Assembly: GCA_036874045.1 (NCBI GenBank)
Contig: CM072335.1
Coordinates: 950,001 to 1,014,000, forward strand
DNA: 64,000 bases
Direction: 5' to 3'
Source of the DNA: Cymodocea nodosa
Lineage: Eukaryota; Streptophyta; Magnoliopsida; Alismatales; Cymodoceaceae
A model generated the notes under the pieces. That model searched no databases. It had not been told where the DNA came from and saw only the letters and a list, made by a program, of their open reading frames with translations. Below are positions 1-9,660 of this stretch, one piece after another (within the stretch, counting starts at the first letter, position 1; each line of letters starts with the position of its first letter). A program made the translations under genes and the position numbers.

Positions 1-28
1 GCACAAAGGGAATCAGGAAGCCCCTATT

Positions 29-1440
29 ATGTTGGGACTTTACCACGCAACGAAAGACGAATTTGGATTGAGACTTCAACATACAAACAGTAACAATAAA
101 TGCTTTTTGACGTCCATGCACAAGTGGAACGGCAAATACATTCTTTTCCATGTGTATCGCAGAAAGAGAGACCTTGTCCCCCAACCGGACAAGAGCTTGA
201 GTTTCAACAACCTTCGATGTTCCGTACACTGAGAGGCTGATGCCTTGGGTCTTTTCCTTCTCGATTTGCTCCTTGATCCACAAGTATGTGATCCTCAACT
301 CATCCTCTTGAAGTTTAGAATATGATCGTGAGGATGATTAAGTATTGTCCAAGTCAAGAAAAAGGGTAAATGCAAGATGCAGAAGAATCGCAAGCAATGG
401 TACGCCCAATCCAATTTCTCTTTGACAAGTGTGCTGTCGGAATTACGACCACGAACACCTTCCGGTTCAGGAATATGGTGGACAGGAAGGTTCTAAGCAC
501 CATCGCGGCCATCTCACTCATGCTAAACCATCTCATCACTACCAATGTTCACAGGCTCCCGAAAATCTGACTTTTTGTCAACAAATCTATACCACAGAAT
601 ACAACGTTTGAAAATGGAGCCTGCTGCTAAACGAATTATCTGAATTCTTTCTTCAACCCTTTTTGCATCATGTCCTTTGCAGACTGAATCGAGTTTATGA
701 TAATGACATAATAATCTAGAGAATTGTCCACCATACCATCCAGATAGACACTTTAACAATGGTAAACACCTTGTCCACCAAGCATGAAATATAATACAGG
801 TTGATAGGAACGGCCTACCTCAGGACACCTTCCACACATTTATTGATGAAGGTGAAATATCGAGTTTGCAAACCATCGCCCCACATTTCAATCTTATCGG
901 TATATGTAAGAGCTCTTCTTCAAAATGCAGAAGGAGCCTTCCCTCTTGCACCTACAGCCCAAGAAAGCGAAAGCCACCCTTATTATTTCTCTGTAGTGGG
1001 ATAAATTCAAACAGACTATGTACTTGTAAACAACCAAATATCTAAGATAGTATTCCACAAATATGAATTCATTGGCGTACCATGGCATGTTACCACCTTT
1101 CCAGGTCCCATATGGGCCATACATGCTGTGGAAACAACCGACGCAACATTCAATCCCAAAGTCCTCGTTGTAATGTTTACACAATTCCTATGTCTACCCC
1201 ATCTGTGGCCTTTCATGCAGTTGTTATCCATGACCCTCAAATCAACAAGGTGAGATTCATGGCCATGTTCATGTCTTCAGTCACGTGCTCATTCTTCTTC
1301 TTCTTCTTCTTCTTCTTCTTCTTCTTCCAGTCAGAGTCAATGATAATAGTGGCCCTCACTCTTCAATCGCCTAGCAACATGGGAAGCAGTGGTGAAGCCA
1401 CCTGCACCAGGTAATGGAGATTCGGAGTTTCCTAGAGAGC
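29..1440 (-). pseudogene. GDP-mannose 3,5-epimerase pseudogene (partial duplicate)
   Basis: This is a decayed copy of the intact GME gene at 19776-21694, in the same orientation. Recognisable pieces run from high to low coordinate: part of exon 1 (about 1197-1425), a truncated exon 3 (about 1100-1196), exon 4 (about 818-957), exon 5 (about 398-580) and exon 6 (about 138-306). Exon 2 is missing: exon 3 is joined directly to the middle of exon 1, a deletion of about 0.58 kb relative to the intact gene. The start codon region is deleted, the normal stop has been lost, exon 5 carries internal deletions, and a TTC repeat has expanded inside exon 1. It cannot encode a working epimerase. Homology to the intact locus begins near base 29, in the 3' flank, so the 3' end of the duplicated block lies close to the window edge. 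Confidence 0.9.
1292..1327. repeat. (TTC)12 microsatellite inside GME pseudo-exon 1
   Basis: Twelve TTC units sit exactly where the intact GME gene has two TTC units, which encode part of its Lys-Lys-Asn-Glu run on the minus strand. The repeat therefore grew from a coding triplet after the copy lost function. Confidence 0.9.
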
Positions 1441-2303
1441 AAATACCAGGTAATGGATTTTCTCCAAGAAGAAGCTAATGACCTTGGAAGGGAAAAAAGA
1501 ATGCAAGCTAATAGAACTTTGTGAAAATATGATCACAATTAAAGAACTCACAAATAGCATGTCAGATAAGGAAAATGCATTTTTTAACATGATATTAAAC
1601 TGATTACTATGTCATGCAAGACGTAGTAACATAAGAATGGGTGGAAATAAGGTCCCATCATGAGTATCATGTGCCGACATAAGGATAATAAATTAAGAAA
1701 CCAGGAAGATGAAATCGAACTAGAAAATATACAAGTAAAAATAATACTCGATCTCAAAACCAAACACATCAACCAACAGCAGTGTAAACTAATAGTTAAA
1801 AATACTGAACCGGAGATGCCACTGCGTCATCTAATTCATAATGAAATCGCAACCAACAATTATAGCGAACGTAAAGCGAGGCAGGAATCTTAAGAAAGGG
1901 TTCAATGTCTTTATAGAGGTTCATAATAGACATTTATTTCAGATGTAATTTTTACTATTAGATGATAGACTTTAAGTTAATGTATCTAAATCATAAAATA
2001 AGTACCTATTATATTTTTAGCTATGAGCATCTATAGCCTCATTTTCACATTATAAAAATACTCAAATTAGAAATTTTAGAAGCAATCAACAGCTACCCAA
2101 GTCTAGTTCAAAAAAAAACAATACCCAGATGTTAAATAGAAAAGTGTTCCTAGTGGCAGCTCTTATTCCTAAATTACTTTTTTTTTACAAAATCAAAGTC
2201 TAATTATATAATTAGTTAATCCATAGTATGTACTCTACTATGTACTAAAATTTTAATTCAATCTAAGTTACATATATTAATATTAGTTGACATTTAACAA
2301 AAA
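1441..2303 (-). repeat. Duplicated GME 5'-UTR intron sequence
   Basis: This stretch aligns, with small indels, to about 21715-22596 upstream of the intact GME start codon. Shared landmarks include a run reading AACATGATATTAAACTGATT in both copies and the block before the breakpoint around AATTCAATCTAAGT. Similarity stops near 2303 and 22596. The duplication thus includes most of the 5'-UTR intron but not the promoter or leader exon found further upstream of the intact gene. Confidence 0.85.
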
Positions 2304-2643
2304 ACGGTATAAATTAGAAATTAGGAAGAATGATTTCTGCTGGAGGTCTGAAAATTAAAAAGATATTGTCTATTTGTATTTAATCCCAGACGACGCAAAA
2401 ATTAGAAAAGTTTGAAATTTCTTTTTTTTTTTTTTAAAAAAAGAAAAAAGAAAAAGAAAAAAACTTTTCAATTCTTGACTTTTCTCGTGGTATAAATTCT
2501 TCCTTGATCTTTTCCGATTTTCTCGTCGTTGTATTGACACGTGATTTTATCACGAACACATATTAAATTCAATAAATAAATATTTATTCGTGTGCAAGAG
2601 AAGTATTTCGTCTGTCCACGCCTCGACAGCCACGCACGCACGC

Positions 2644-2648
<5 letters not shown>

Positions 2649-2675
<27 letters not shown>
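2649..2675. repeat. (CA)n microsatellite
   Basis: An uninterrupted CA run flanked by imperfect CGCACA units. Confidence 0.9.
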
Positions 2676-3382
2676 TTCTCTGTGGCACCGCACGTGACGT
2701 GACGTGATTAGTTAATCTTGCCCTCCTCCTTCCTTTCCTGTGTGCCGTGACGTGGTCGATTAATTTTGTTATTAATTGTCCCGGGGCACAGTAATTAATC
2801 TATTGTCGTCTTGATTAAATTGGAATTTATTAAGCTTATGGTGTCGAGTCTGTACGTCGATGGTTAATTAATTTGCAGAAAGAAGCGCACAGAGTGATTA
2901 ATTTACCTGCCAAATTAAGATACGGTTATAAAAATAAGTAATTCAATTCAACGTTGGGTTCAGGCAGAAAACCAGAATTTTCCAACTACGTCACATCCAG
3001 ATAAATAATTCGTTTCGCATGTGTTTTCTCTGGTAAATAATTTCACTCGCTGTTCGATGATATATCATCATCATCATCTAAGATAGATTATAGCTTAAAC
3101 TATTACTCTTTAGTATTTAACACAACCAACGTAGGTGAAGTCTGTTGATTTTGAAAACTCTGACTTTTGTTTTAGTTGTGGTAGCATGATGAACGGAGGG
3201 ATATCCTTATTTTATTTTATCTTCCTCCTCTTTAAAAAACACTAGAGAGTAAATATACTGAAGATCGAGTAACTATATTAGCTACCATCATCTTTTCCTT
3301 GAAAGGGAGGGACTGTGGTATTTAATCAATATTTCCAAGATGATTAAAGTTGTTATTTGAAGTGTTCGCATATTCTGAATAT

Positions 3383-3640
3383 GCCCAGTCAGTCGGATTA
3401 CTTCGTCAAATCCCAGCATATTCTTCTTGTATATTCGATCTCCATGAACAGTTACCTAATGACTGACTGACATAAGCAACAACCCACAAACACAAATTTA
3501 TTACGATTGCATTAGAAATTGTCCGATCCAGTCAATAACTTCATCAAGCCCCAGCATATTCTTCTTGAATATCCTCCATGAATAATTGCTTAATGACGTC
3601 AACGACGATCTGTAAATGCAAATTTATCATGACACTTCTT
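3383..3640. repeat. Diverged tandem duplication, unit about 130-150 bp
   Basis: Two consecutive units share the order: a CAGTC block, ACTTC.TCAA, the stretch AGCATATTCTTCTTG, CTCCATGAA, AATGAC and CAAATTTAT. The units differ by many substitutions and small indels, so the duplication is old. The second unit carries a perfect TGACGTCA palindrome at 3594-3601. Confidence 0.75.
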
Positions 3641-4227
3641 GCCTAGTTTAACTTCCAACGTCACCGAGCTTGATTAACCAGAACAGCTTATTCTGGGAAT
3701 GTGGCACATCAAGTTTTTTTTTTTGTCTATGACTCCAACTTTGATAACCCTAACTTGACTTCCACACAAAGCGAATTCATTAAACAAAGTTAAGTGAGGC
3801 AAGCAAAAGGAAACCTAGAACTTCTTAATTATGGAGTTAGTTTTGTGAATACAAAAACATGAATGTTAGCCTTGTACTCCTTGCCAACATGCTTATTTGC
3901 CTTTGGGAGAGAGTCTTTGAGGTCCCACTCACATGCATGAATGGGACAGGTACGTACCCCATCTATCATTCAACCCCAAACCCTAAATTGAAAGGCCCAC
4001 TTTTTTAAAAACGATGCTCTCACCCTAGATCTGAAACTCCCTCCGATTACCCTTCCTCGTCACTTGGGATTTAATGTAAAGGTGTCACCATTCTCATGTG
4101 TCTAGATCTTTTCATGAATGTGAAAATTGTATGGGTGTTGCAAGTGTGTGTGTGTGTGTATGTATATATATTAACAAAACTACTACTATTTATATGAAAA
4201 AGGATATGGGTGGTGCTTTGAATGGGT

Positions 4228-4263
4228 GAAATTCAATTCTATTCAATCATTGAATTGAATTTC
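4228..4263. repeat. Perfect 12-bp inverted repeat (hairpin)
   Basis: GAAATTCAATTC at 4228-4239 is the exact reverse complement of 4252-4263, with a 12-nt loop. It matches no microRNA that I recognise. Confidence 0.7.
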
Positions 4264-4836
4264 AAAGGAGAATAGGGAATGGGGATAGAACCACCCTTTA
4301 TTTTAGGGATGGCTCCATATATAGCAAAGAGATGGCATGGGAGATGAAGATGATGTGGGATGGAAGAAATGGTTCTTGCTTGCCTTGAAATCAATTGGAT
4401 CTTGCTTTTCAATACATGCATGCTCCTTCCCAAGACCCTTCAAAATCATTGATTTTCAAGTCCTTAGATGGTACATCCATCCAATCTTTCTTCAAATGTT
4501 TTCTTTGGTCATGCTGCATATGGTTTAAGTAAGTTTCATTAATTAATCTAACAACAACAATATATAAAATGGTATTAAGGTCCTGAATTTATTGAACAAG
4601 TACTTGCATGTCTAAAGCACAACTTATTGAATAAGTTGTAAAATGAAATATTTCATGTGTTTTTTTTTTTTTTTACTTCTTTCCGTAAGTTTTATAAGTG
4701 GTCTCATTTGAAAATTCTTATTTTAAAATAAGCCAATGTAATTAAATAAGTGGTTCCTAGCTACCTTAACCCTTCAATTCTCTAATAAAGTCTAGGTGGT
4801 AATTAAGAACGTCTCATGTTTGAATCTAATAAAAAA

Positions 4837-4840
<4 letters not shown>

Positions 4841-4872
<32 letters not shown>
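4841..4872. repeat. (AG)16 microsatellite
   Basis: An uninterrupted AG run. Confidence 0.9.
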
Positions 4873-4876
<4 letters not shown>

Positions 4877-5856
4877 AGTAGATAAATGCAAGATAGCAAT
4901 TAATCGACCTTCATGAATAAAAATGACCTCAGACTCATAACAACATCTATTAATTATAAGAAGAGATGATATTGGTGCCACCTCACAGCCTTTACTTCAT
5001 CAATTCTCTAAAAATATCCTCCACAAAATAAGTATTAGATTTGAATAAGAACAAGGAAGAGGAAAAGGGAAAGGAAACCATCAAACCCTATGATCTGTGG
5101 CGGTGACATGAGACGAATACTATTCTTCATCCTCTGACCTGATGGAGACCAAGAAAAAAAAGAAAGGGGAAGCAAATCTTTCACAGATAAATAACCATGC
5201 TCTCGATGGTTGCAAGTGTTTGTTTTTTAAATGCGAACTTCGGTCACCATGTGCCTTAAATAAGAATAAAGTATTGTTATTGATATTCGCAACACCTTTT
5301 TAATTATTAGAGTCAATTTAATGGTTAAAAATTAATCAACTTGCTTTTATACAGTTCGTTTTATCACCCTCCTTTTGTAGTTTATCAACTTGATGTTTTT
5401 CTCGTAAATTATTTCATTTCATTCTTCTCAATTGTGCTCTGCTTCTCCTGTAGATTCTATAAATGTATCTTACCTCATCAGTTAATTTTACTTGTACCTT
5501 TACCTTCATCGTATGTACTTTATATTCTACTTTCTTCGTATTACAACTAAATTCGGTATATATCCTTTTTGACCTTCTTCTTTCTTTTGTACGATTGATT
5601 TAGTAATTTTAAGTATCTACGATAGAAGTGGTGGCGCGGAATATCTACGATTAAAATAGATTCTTTAAATAAATATTTAAGCTCTTTATCTACTTTCACT
5701 CCCGCACACATCCCATTCGCACAAAATAAAATTGCGTGTATGAATTGTTACATGGATTTTTGTGACATTTCTGCCAACTTTAGGCAAAGATCAAGCAGGT
5801 GATATAGGCAAGATAAATATTTATTTTGCATTCTTGGTTACCAAACTATGGTTAAT

Positions 5857-5858
5857 AA

Positions 5859-5889
<31 letters not shown>

Positions 5890-5891
5890 AA
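5857..5891. repeat. (AAAT)n microsatellite
   Basis: A repeated AATA tetranucleotide, about eight to nine units. Confidence 0.85.
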
Positions 5892-6404
5892 GGTTATTTT
5901 TTAATTATTTATATGCCTCCCCCGGTAATCCCAGTGTACCCATGCCCGAGTCATCCATCTTATCCCCCAGCTCGGGTGCTTCCAGAAGGTTCCTGGGAAA
6001 ATAAAATTCCTTAAACAAGTTGCTTATATTTTATGGGTAAAAAGGACAGATCAACGGTAAATGTTAGAATTAATTTTTTTACTCGTAAATATTTAATTAA
6101 AATGTAATCTTTATTAATGAAAAAATTGAAATGAAATGAAATGTGTTTAAGCTGAACTCACTCACTTTCATATACGTGATGGCGATCGAGTTATTAAGAT
6201 TTTCTTGCATCGGGATATTATAAGATGAACTGAACCATCTCTGCTGTATATTCAAGATCTTATGTTTTCACAAGTTTTATGAGATGAAGATTAAAGACGA
6301 ATTATGCCATGGGTAAACAAAAAGATTATCGCTAATCTCATATATGAAAGGACCCACCAATCATATCGTGGGAAAGACCTTTCGAAATACGCGTTACCGA
6401 CGTG

Positions 6405-6466
6405 ACACGTGGAGTCCCACGTGTGCATGCAGTCCCAGTCAGCAGCACTCTTCTTTCTCTATATAA
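6405..6466 (+). promoter_or_regulatory. DUF506 promoter: inverted G-box/ABRE pair, RY core and TATA box
   Basis: Two CACGTG cores, at 6406-6411 and 6418-6423, form an inverted pair (ACACGTGG, four bases, CCACGTGT). An RY core CATGCA follows at 6426-6431, and a TATATAA box lies at 6460-6466, about 320 bp before the chosen start codon. ACGT-core elements bind bZIP factors, and ABRE plus RY is the combination known from ABI5/ABI3-type control in seeds and ABA responses. The elements are seen directly; control by ABA or seed regulators is inferred. Confidence 0.7.
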
Positions 6467-6603
6467 TGGCCTTGAAGCCTTCACCCCCTTCTCCTACGCT
6501 TCTCTGCTCTTCTACTCGAATAACGAGGAATCCAGACTCCACAGCACAGATCGGAGCTTTCTAAGGCGAGGACACGGTCGCAGGAGTCACTGCTTCGTTG
6601 TCG

Positions 6604-6705
6604 ATGGATGGTTTCCCGGCGGACATTGCCGGAATCCTCCGCGTTGCCCGCAGGAAGACCAAATTCGACTTTCGCCACAGTTTCTTCGAACGCTGGTGTA
6701 TGTGA
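6604..6705 (+). CDS. Upstream ORF in the DUF506 leader (33 codons)
   Basis: This is the first ATG after the TATA box. It opens a 33-codon frame that ends with TGA at 6703-6705, 80 nt before the DUF506 start and in a different frame. The peptide begins MDGFPADIAGILRVARR and ends in an aromatic/basic tail (FFERWCM). It reads more like a constrained peptide than random leader sequence, and uORFs of this size can control translation in plants. There is no direct evidence that it is translated, and I did not match it to a named conserved-peptide uORF. Confidence 0.45.
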   Translation: MDGFPADIAGILRVARRKTKFDFRHSFFERWCM

Positions 6706-6785
6706 TCAAAAGTTTCTTGATTTTCTCTGGGAGGTGCTGGGAAGCAGAAAAGGAGAGGGATTTTTGTTGTTGGGGTCGTCTTGGA

Positions 6786-8457
6786 ATGCCATTCCCGATG
6801 AAGATCCAGCCGGTGGATCATGATCCGGTTGGGATGAAGCAGCCGCTGTCGGCGAGGTGGCGATTCAAGAGGCTATTCGAGAGCAGGTTCCCCGGAGTTC
6901 TGAAAACAACACAGCCGGAGAAGGTGATAGTTCCTGGGGATGAGAAGGAGAAGGAGGGTTTGGGGTTCGGTCTGGAGTTGGAGCCGAGCTCTGTGTGTTT
7001 GGGGAAGATGGTCCGGAATTTCCTCGAGGAGGGCAACGAAAGGACTTCGCGATGTGGGAGGACGAGATGCAACTGCTTCAACGGCAACAACGACGATTGT
7101 TCCGATGATGACGCTGACGACTCCGTCTGCGGTGAACCCCAACACGAGGCGTCCGAGATCCTCAAGGTTTGTGAGAATGACAAAAAACTATCCTTCCTAC
7201 CCTTTTCGCTTCTTTTCTCTTCACTTGGTTGTTCGAGCGCTTCCACCGAAAAAGATGGGTTTTTTTTTCCCCCCCATGCGCAGAGTCTGGTGATGTGTGT
7301 GAGCGCTGTGGAGAAGAATCTGTTGGCGGATGTGGTGAAGATCGTGGAGATATGTAGGGGCAAAGGTGGAGGAGAGGTTGATCGGCATGCTTTGGTGCAG
7401 GGTCTGGTTAAGATCGGATATGATGCCGCCGTCTGCAAGTCGAAATGGACGAAAACCTCTACTTTCCCTGCTGGTAGGTGAACAAATAATCCGAACTAGA
7501 TTCTTTTTCGTTTATGGTTGAAATCTGATTTGGGTTTTGATTTTTGTTGGGCAGTTTTAGCACTAGCTCCTGTTGATTTCCAACCTGATTTGGGTTGTGG
7601 ATTTTGGAATATTGAGGTTCAACTAGTGCATGTTCCAAACCAGTTTAAGTGCTTTCCAACTTAGATTTCGTTACTGGTAATAGGAGCTTTGATCATGATG
7701 ATTCGATTAAACTCTTTGGTCTGAAGTTATTGTTGATTTTTCGGAGATTTGGGTTGGTTTTGATTTTGAAAGTTGTCGTTGAGGTCTGAATAATCAAGGC
7801 CATGTCCCATGTCTAGCTTGAAGCTCCTCTCTTGCTTTCTGTGTCATTGTAAGAAAAGAAAAAAGAAAAAGGGGAGGAACTCTGAACTGGGTGTTGTGTT
7901 GTGGACGTGTTTATCCAGGAGTGTACGAGTACGTGGATGTGAACATGGATGGAGGGGAACGTCTGCTGGTAGACGTAGACTTCAAGTCGGAGTTCGAGAT
8001 GTTGAGATCAACCAAAACCTACAGTTCTGTTCTCCAGACCTTGCCGGTGATCTTCGTAGGGAAGACAGACCGTCTCCAGCAGATCGTGGCTGTTGTATGT
8101 GAGGCAGCAAAGCAGAGCATGAAGAGGAAAGGTCTTCACATTCCTCCATGGAGGAGATCAGAGTACATGAGATCCAAATGGGATTCACCATTTGAGAGAC
8201 TTCCACCGCCTTCCCCAGCCAAGGAGGAGGCGGGAGAAGAGAACAAAGGAGGAGGAAAGGTAGCTGGTGGTGGTGATTCAAGTAGTGATGATTCTCTTTC
8301 ACTTGAGAAATCCAGCGACGAGAAACTGCCTGACGAGATGCTCGACCAGAGATTGGAGAAGAAATCCGGCGAGCTTGAGGTGTGGCAGTTACCGGCGGTG
8401 GAACCCAAGGCGGCGACACCAAGGGGAGGGAAGATGGTGTCCGGATTACTCGTCTAA
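6786..8457 (+). CDS. DUF506 family protein (PDDEXK-like, function unknown)
   Basis: Three exons: 6786-7166, 7284-7473 and 7919-8457. Joined at GT-AG sites with matching phase they give 369 aa. A second Met, four codons in, could also start. The family core is in exons 2-3: SLVMCVSAVEKNLL, then DRHALVQGL, a GYDAAVCKSKW block, PAGVYEYVDV, then DVDFKSEFEM and YSSVLQTLPVIFVG, and finally RKGLHIPPWR near WDSPFERL. This is the usual DUF506 order. Exon 1 gives an N-terminus with an Arg/Phe-rich start and an acidic stretch (SDDDADD); the C-terminus is Ser/Glu-rich. The family is classed with PDDEXK nuclease-like folds, but nuclease activity is not established; some Arabidopsis members bind calmodulin and restrain root-hair growth. 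The start follows a TATA box and uORF. The open frame runs further upstream with no ATG, so I did not extend it. Confidence 0.88.
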
Positions 8458-9646
8458 AACACCATCTCCACAATTATTTTTTTGTCCTTTTTCGTTGTTG
8501 GAGGTTAAAAAAAAATGGTAGCTTTTGCACCGAGAGGAAGAAGTATTATATGTAACCTCTTCCCTTTTTTTCCTGTGAGAGGGCCAAATCTGTGGGTAAT
8601 ATATATATATATCATCGATGTTAATGAGTACCATCACTACTGCAACATGAACTCTTAAAAAAAAAAGGGTTTCCATCTGTTGGTGTGAATTGATGCAAGA
8701 TTGGATTTCATTTTATCTGGTTCGGTTCGGTGCCTTTTTTTTTTTTTTTTCCCCCCTCTCTGCTGGATGGTGTCGTTTTTGTGATTGCAATTAGAGCTTG
8801 CAGGGTGAGGACCCTGATTCCTGAATGGTGACAAACATCAGATGAGATGTAGAGGAGGAAGAAGATTAGTTGTGTCTGAGATGGGACGGGCGAATTTTCC
8901 TAATGGGTTTCCCTTAAAGCCTTATCATACCACTTTTCCTTTTCTTCTCTGATTGAAAGAAACAACATGGGCGAGGTGCCTCTTGATTCCCATCTCAATC
9001 AGATGAGATGGGGAGGAAGAGGACGCGTGTGCTTTCCACCTTTCTTCTGCACAAATTGTGCTAATCTTTGCAAAACAGCATGCCTTGAGTTCTTGGAAGA
9101 TACCGTTTCATCTGAACTGCAACTTCAGAAAAGAAAGAAAGAAAAAAGGAACCGGCTTGGAAGAAGGAAACCTGAAAATCTCAAATCTGTCATGGTAAAG
9201 TGTGACGATCAAAAGGAGAGCAGGTGGGACTTTACCGTGAGAGGGGGGTTAGGTTAGTGGCCTTTGTTATGATGATAATTTTTTTCGTGCCTGGCTTCAA
9301 ACTCAAGTCTTCTTTCCTTATGCAGTGTTATTCTATTAATAGCTAGTGTGGTTAGGAGTTAAACAGTGTTATTCTATTGATAGCGAGGTTGGTGGTTAAG
9401 TTGTTCAAGATTATTATGATATTTATCTTCCGTGACATTCAAATCCCCTCTGTCTCTAATAAGTCTTCTCAGAAGTTTCAGGCAAAAAGAAAGTTATACC
9501 GTGCTAATCTGTTTGCAGCAGCAGTCGGTGGCTTGTTCCTTTCATTGACCTGTTGGGTCGAACTATATTTATTTTTGCTTGGAGAATATGCTTTTGCAGG
9601 GAAGATCCAAATATCTACCATTTATATTAACAAAGCCCAAAGGGAA

Positions 9647-9660
9647 GGGGGGGGGGGGGG
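9647..9660. repeat. G14 homopolymer
   Basis: Fourteen consecutive G followed by CGCCC; an uncommon run in this AT-rich DNA and a likely spot for sequencing error. Confidence 0.8.

Larger units (their letters stand above)
2304..6400. other. Intergenic region, no gene recognised
   Basis: About 4.1 kb of AT-rich sequence without a recognisable protein or RNA gene. It holds simple repeats, a diverged tandem duplication (3383-3640) and a short perfect hairpin (4228-4263). The small open frames here have no familiar motifs and no consistent splice context, so I treat them as chance. Confidence 0.7.

Noticed and set aside
1082-1414. 110-codon frame with a poly-Phe run
   Set aside because: Antisense to the GME pseudogene; the Phe run is the TTC microsatellite.
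4228-4530. Possible microRNA precursor
   Set aside because: Only a 12-bp perfect stem was found, with no match to a known plant microRNA and no longer foldback.
6818-7438. 206-codon minus-strand open frame
   Set aside because: It lies antisense to the DUF506 exons and intron 1 and mirrors their codon bias; it is a shadow.
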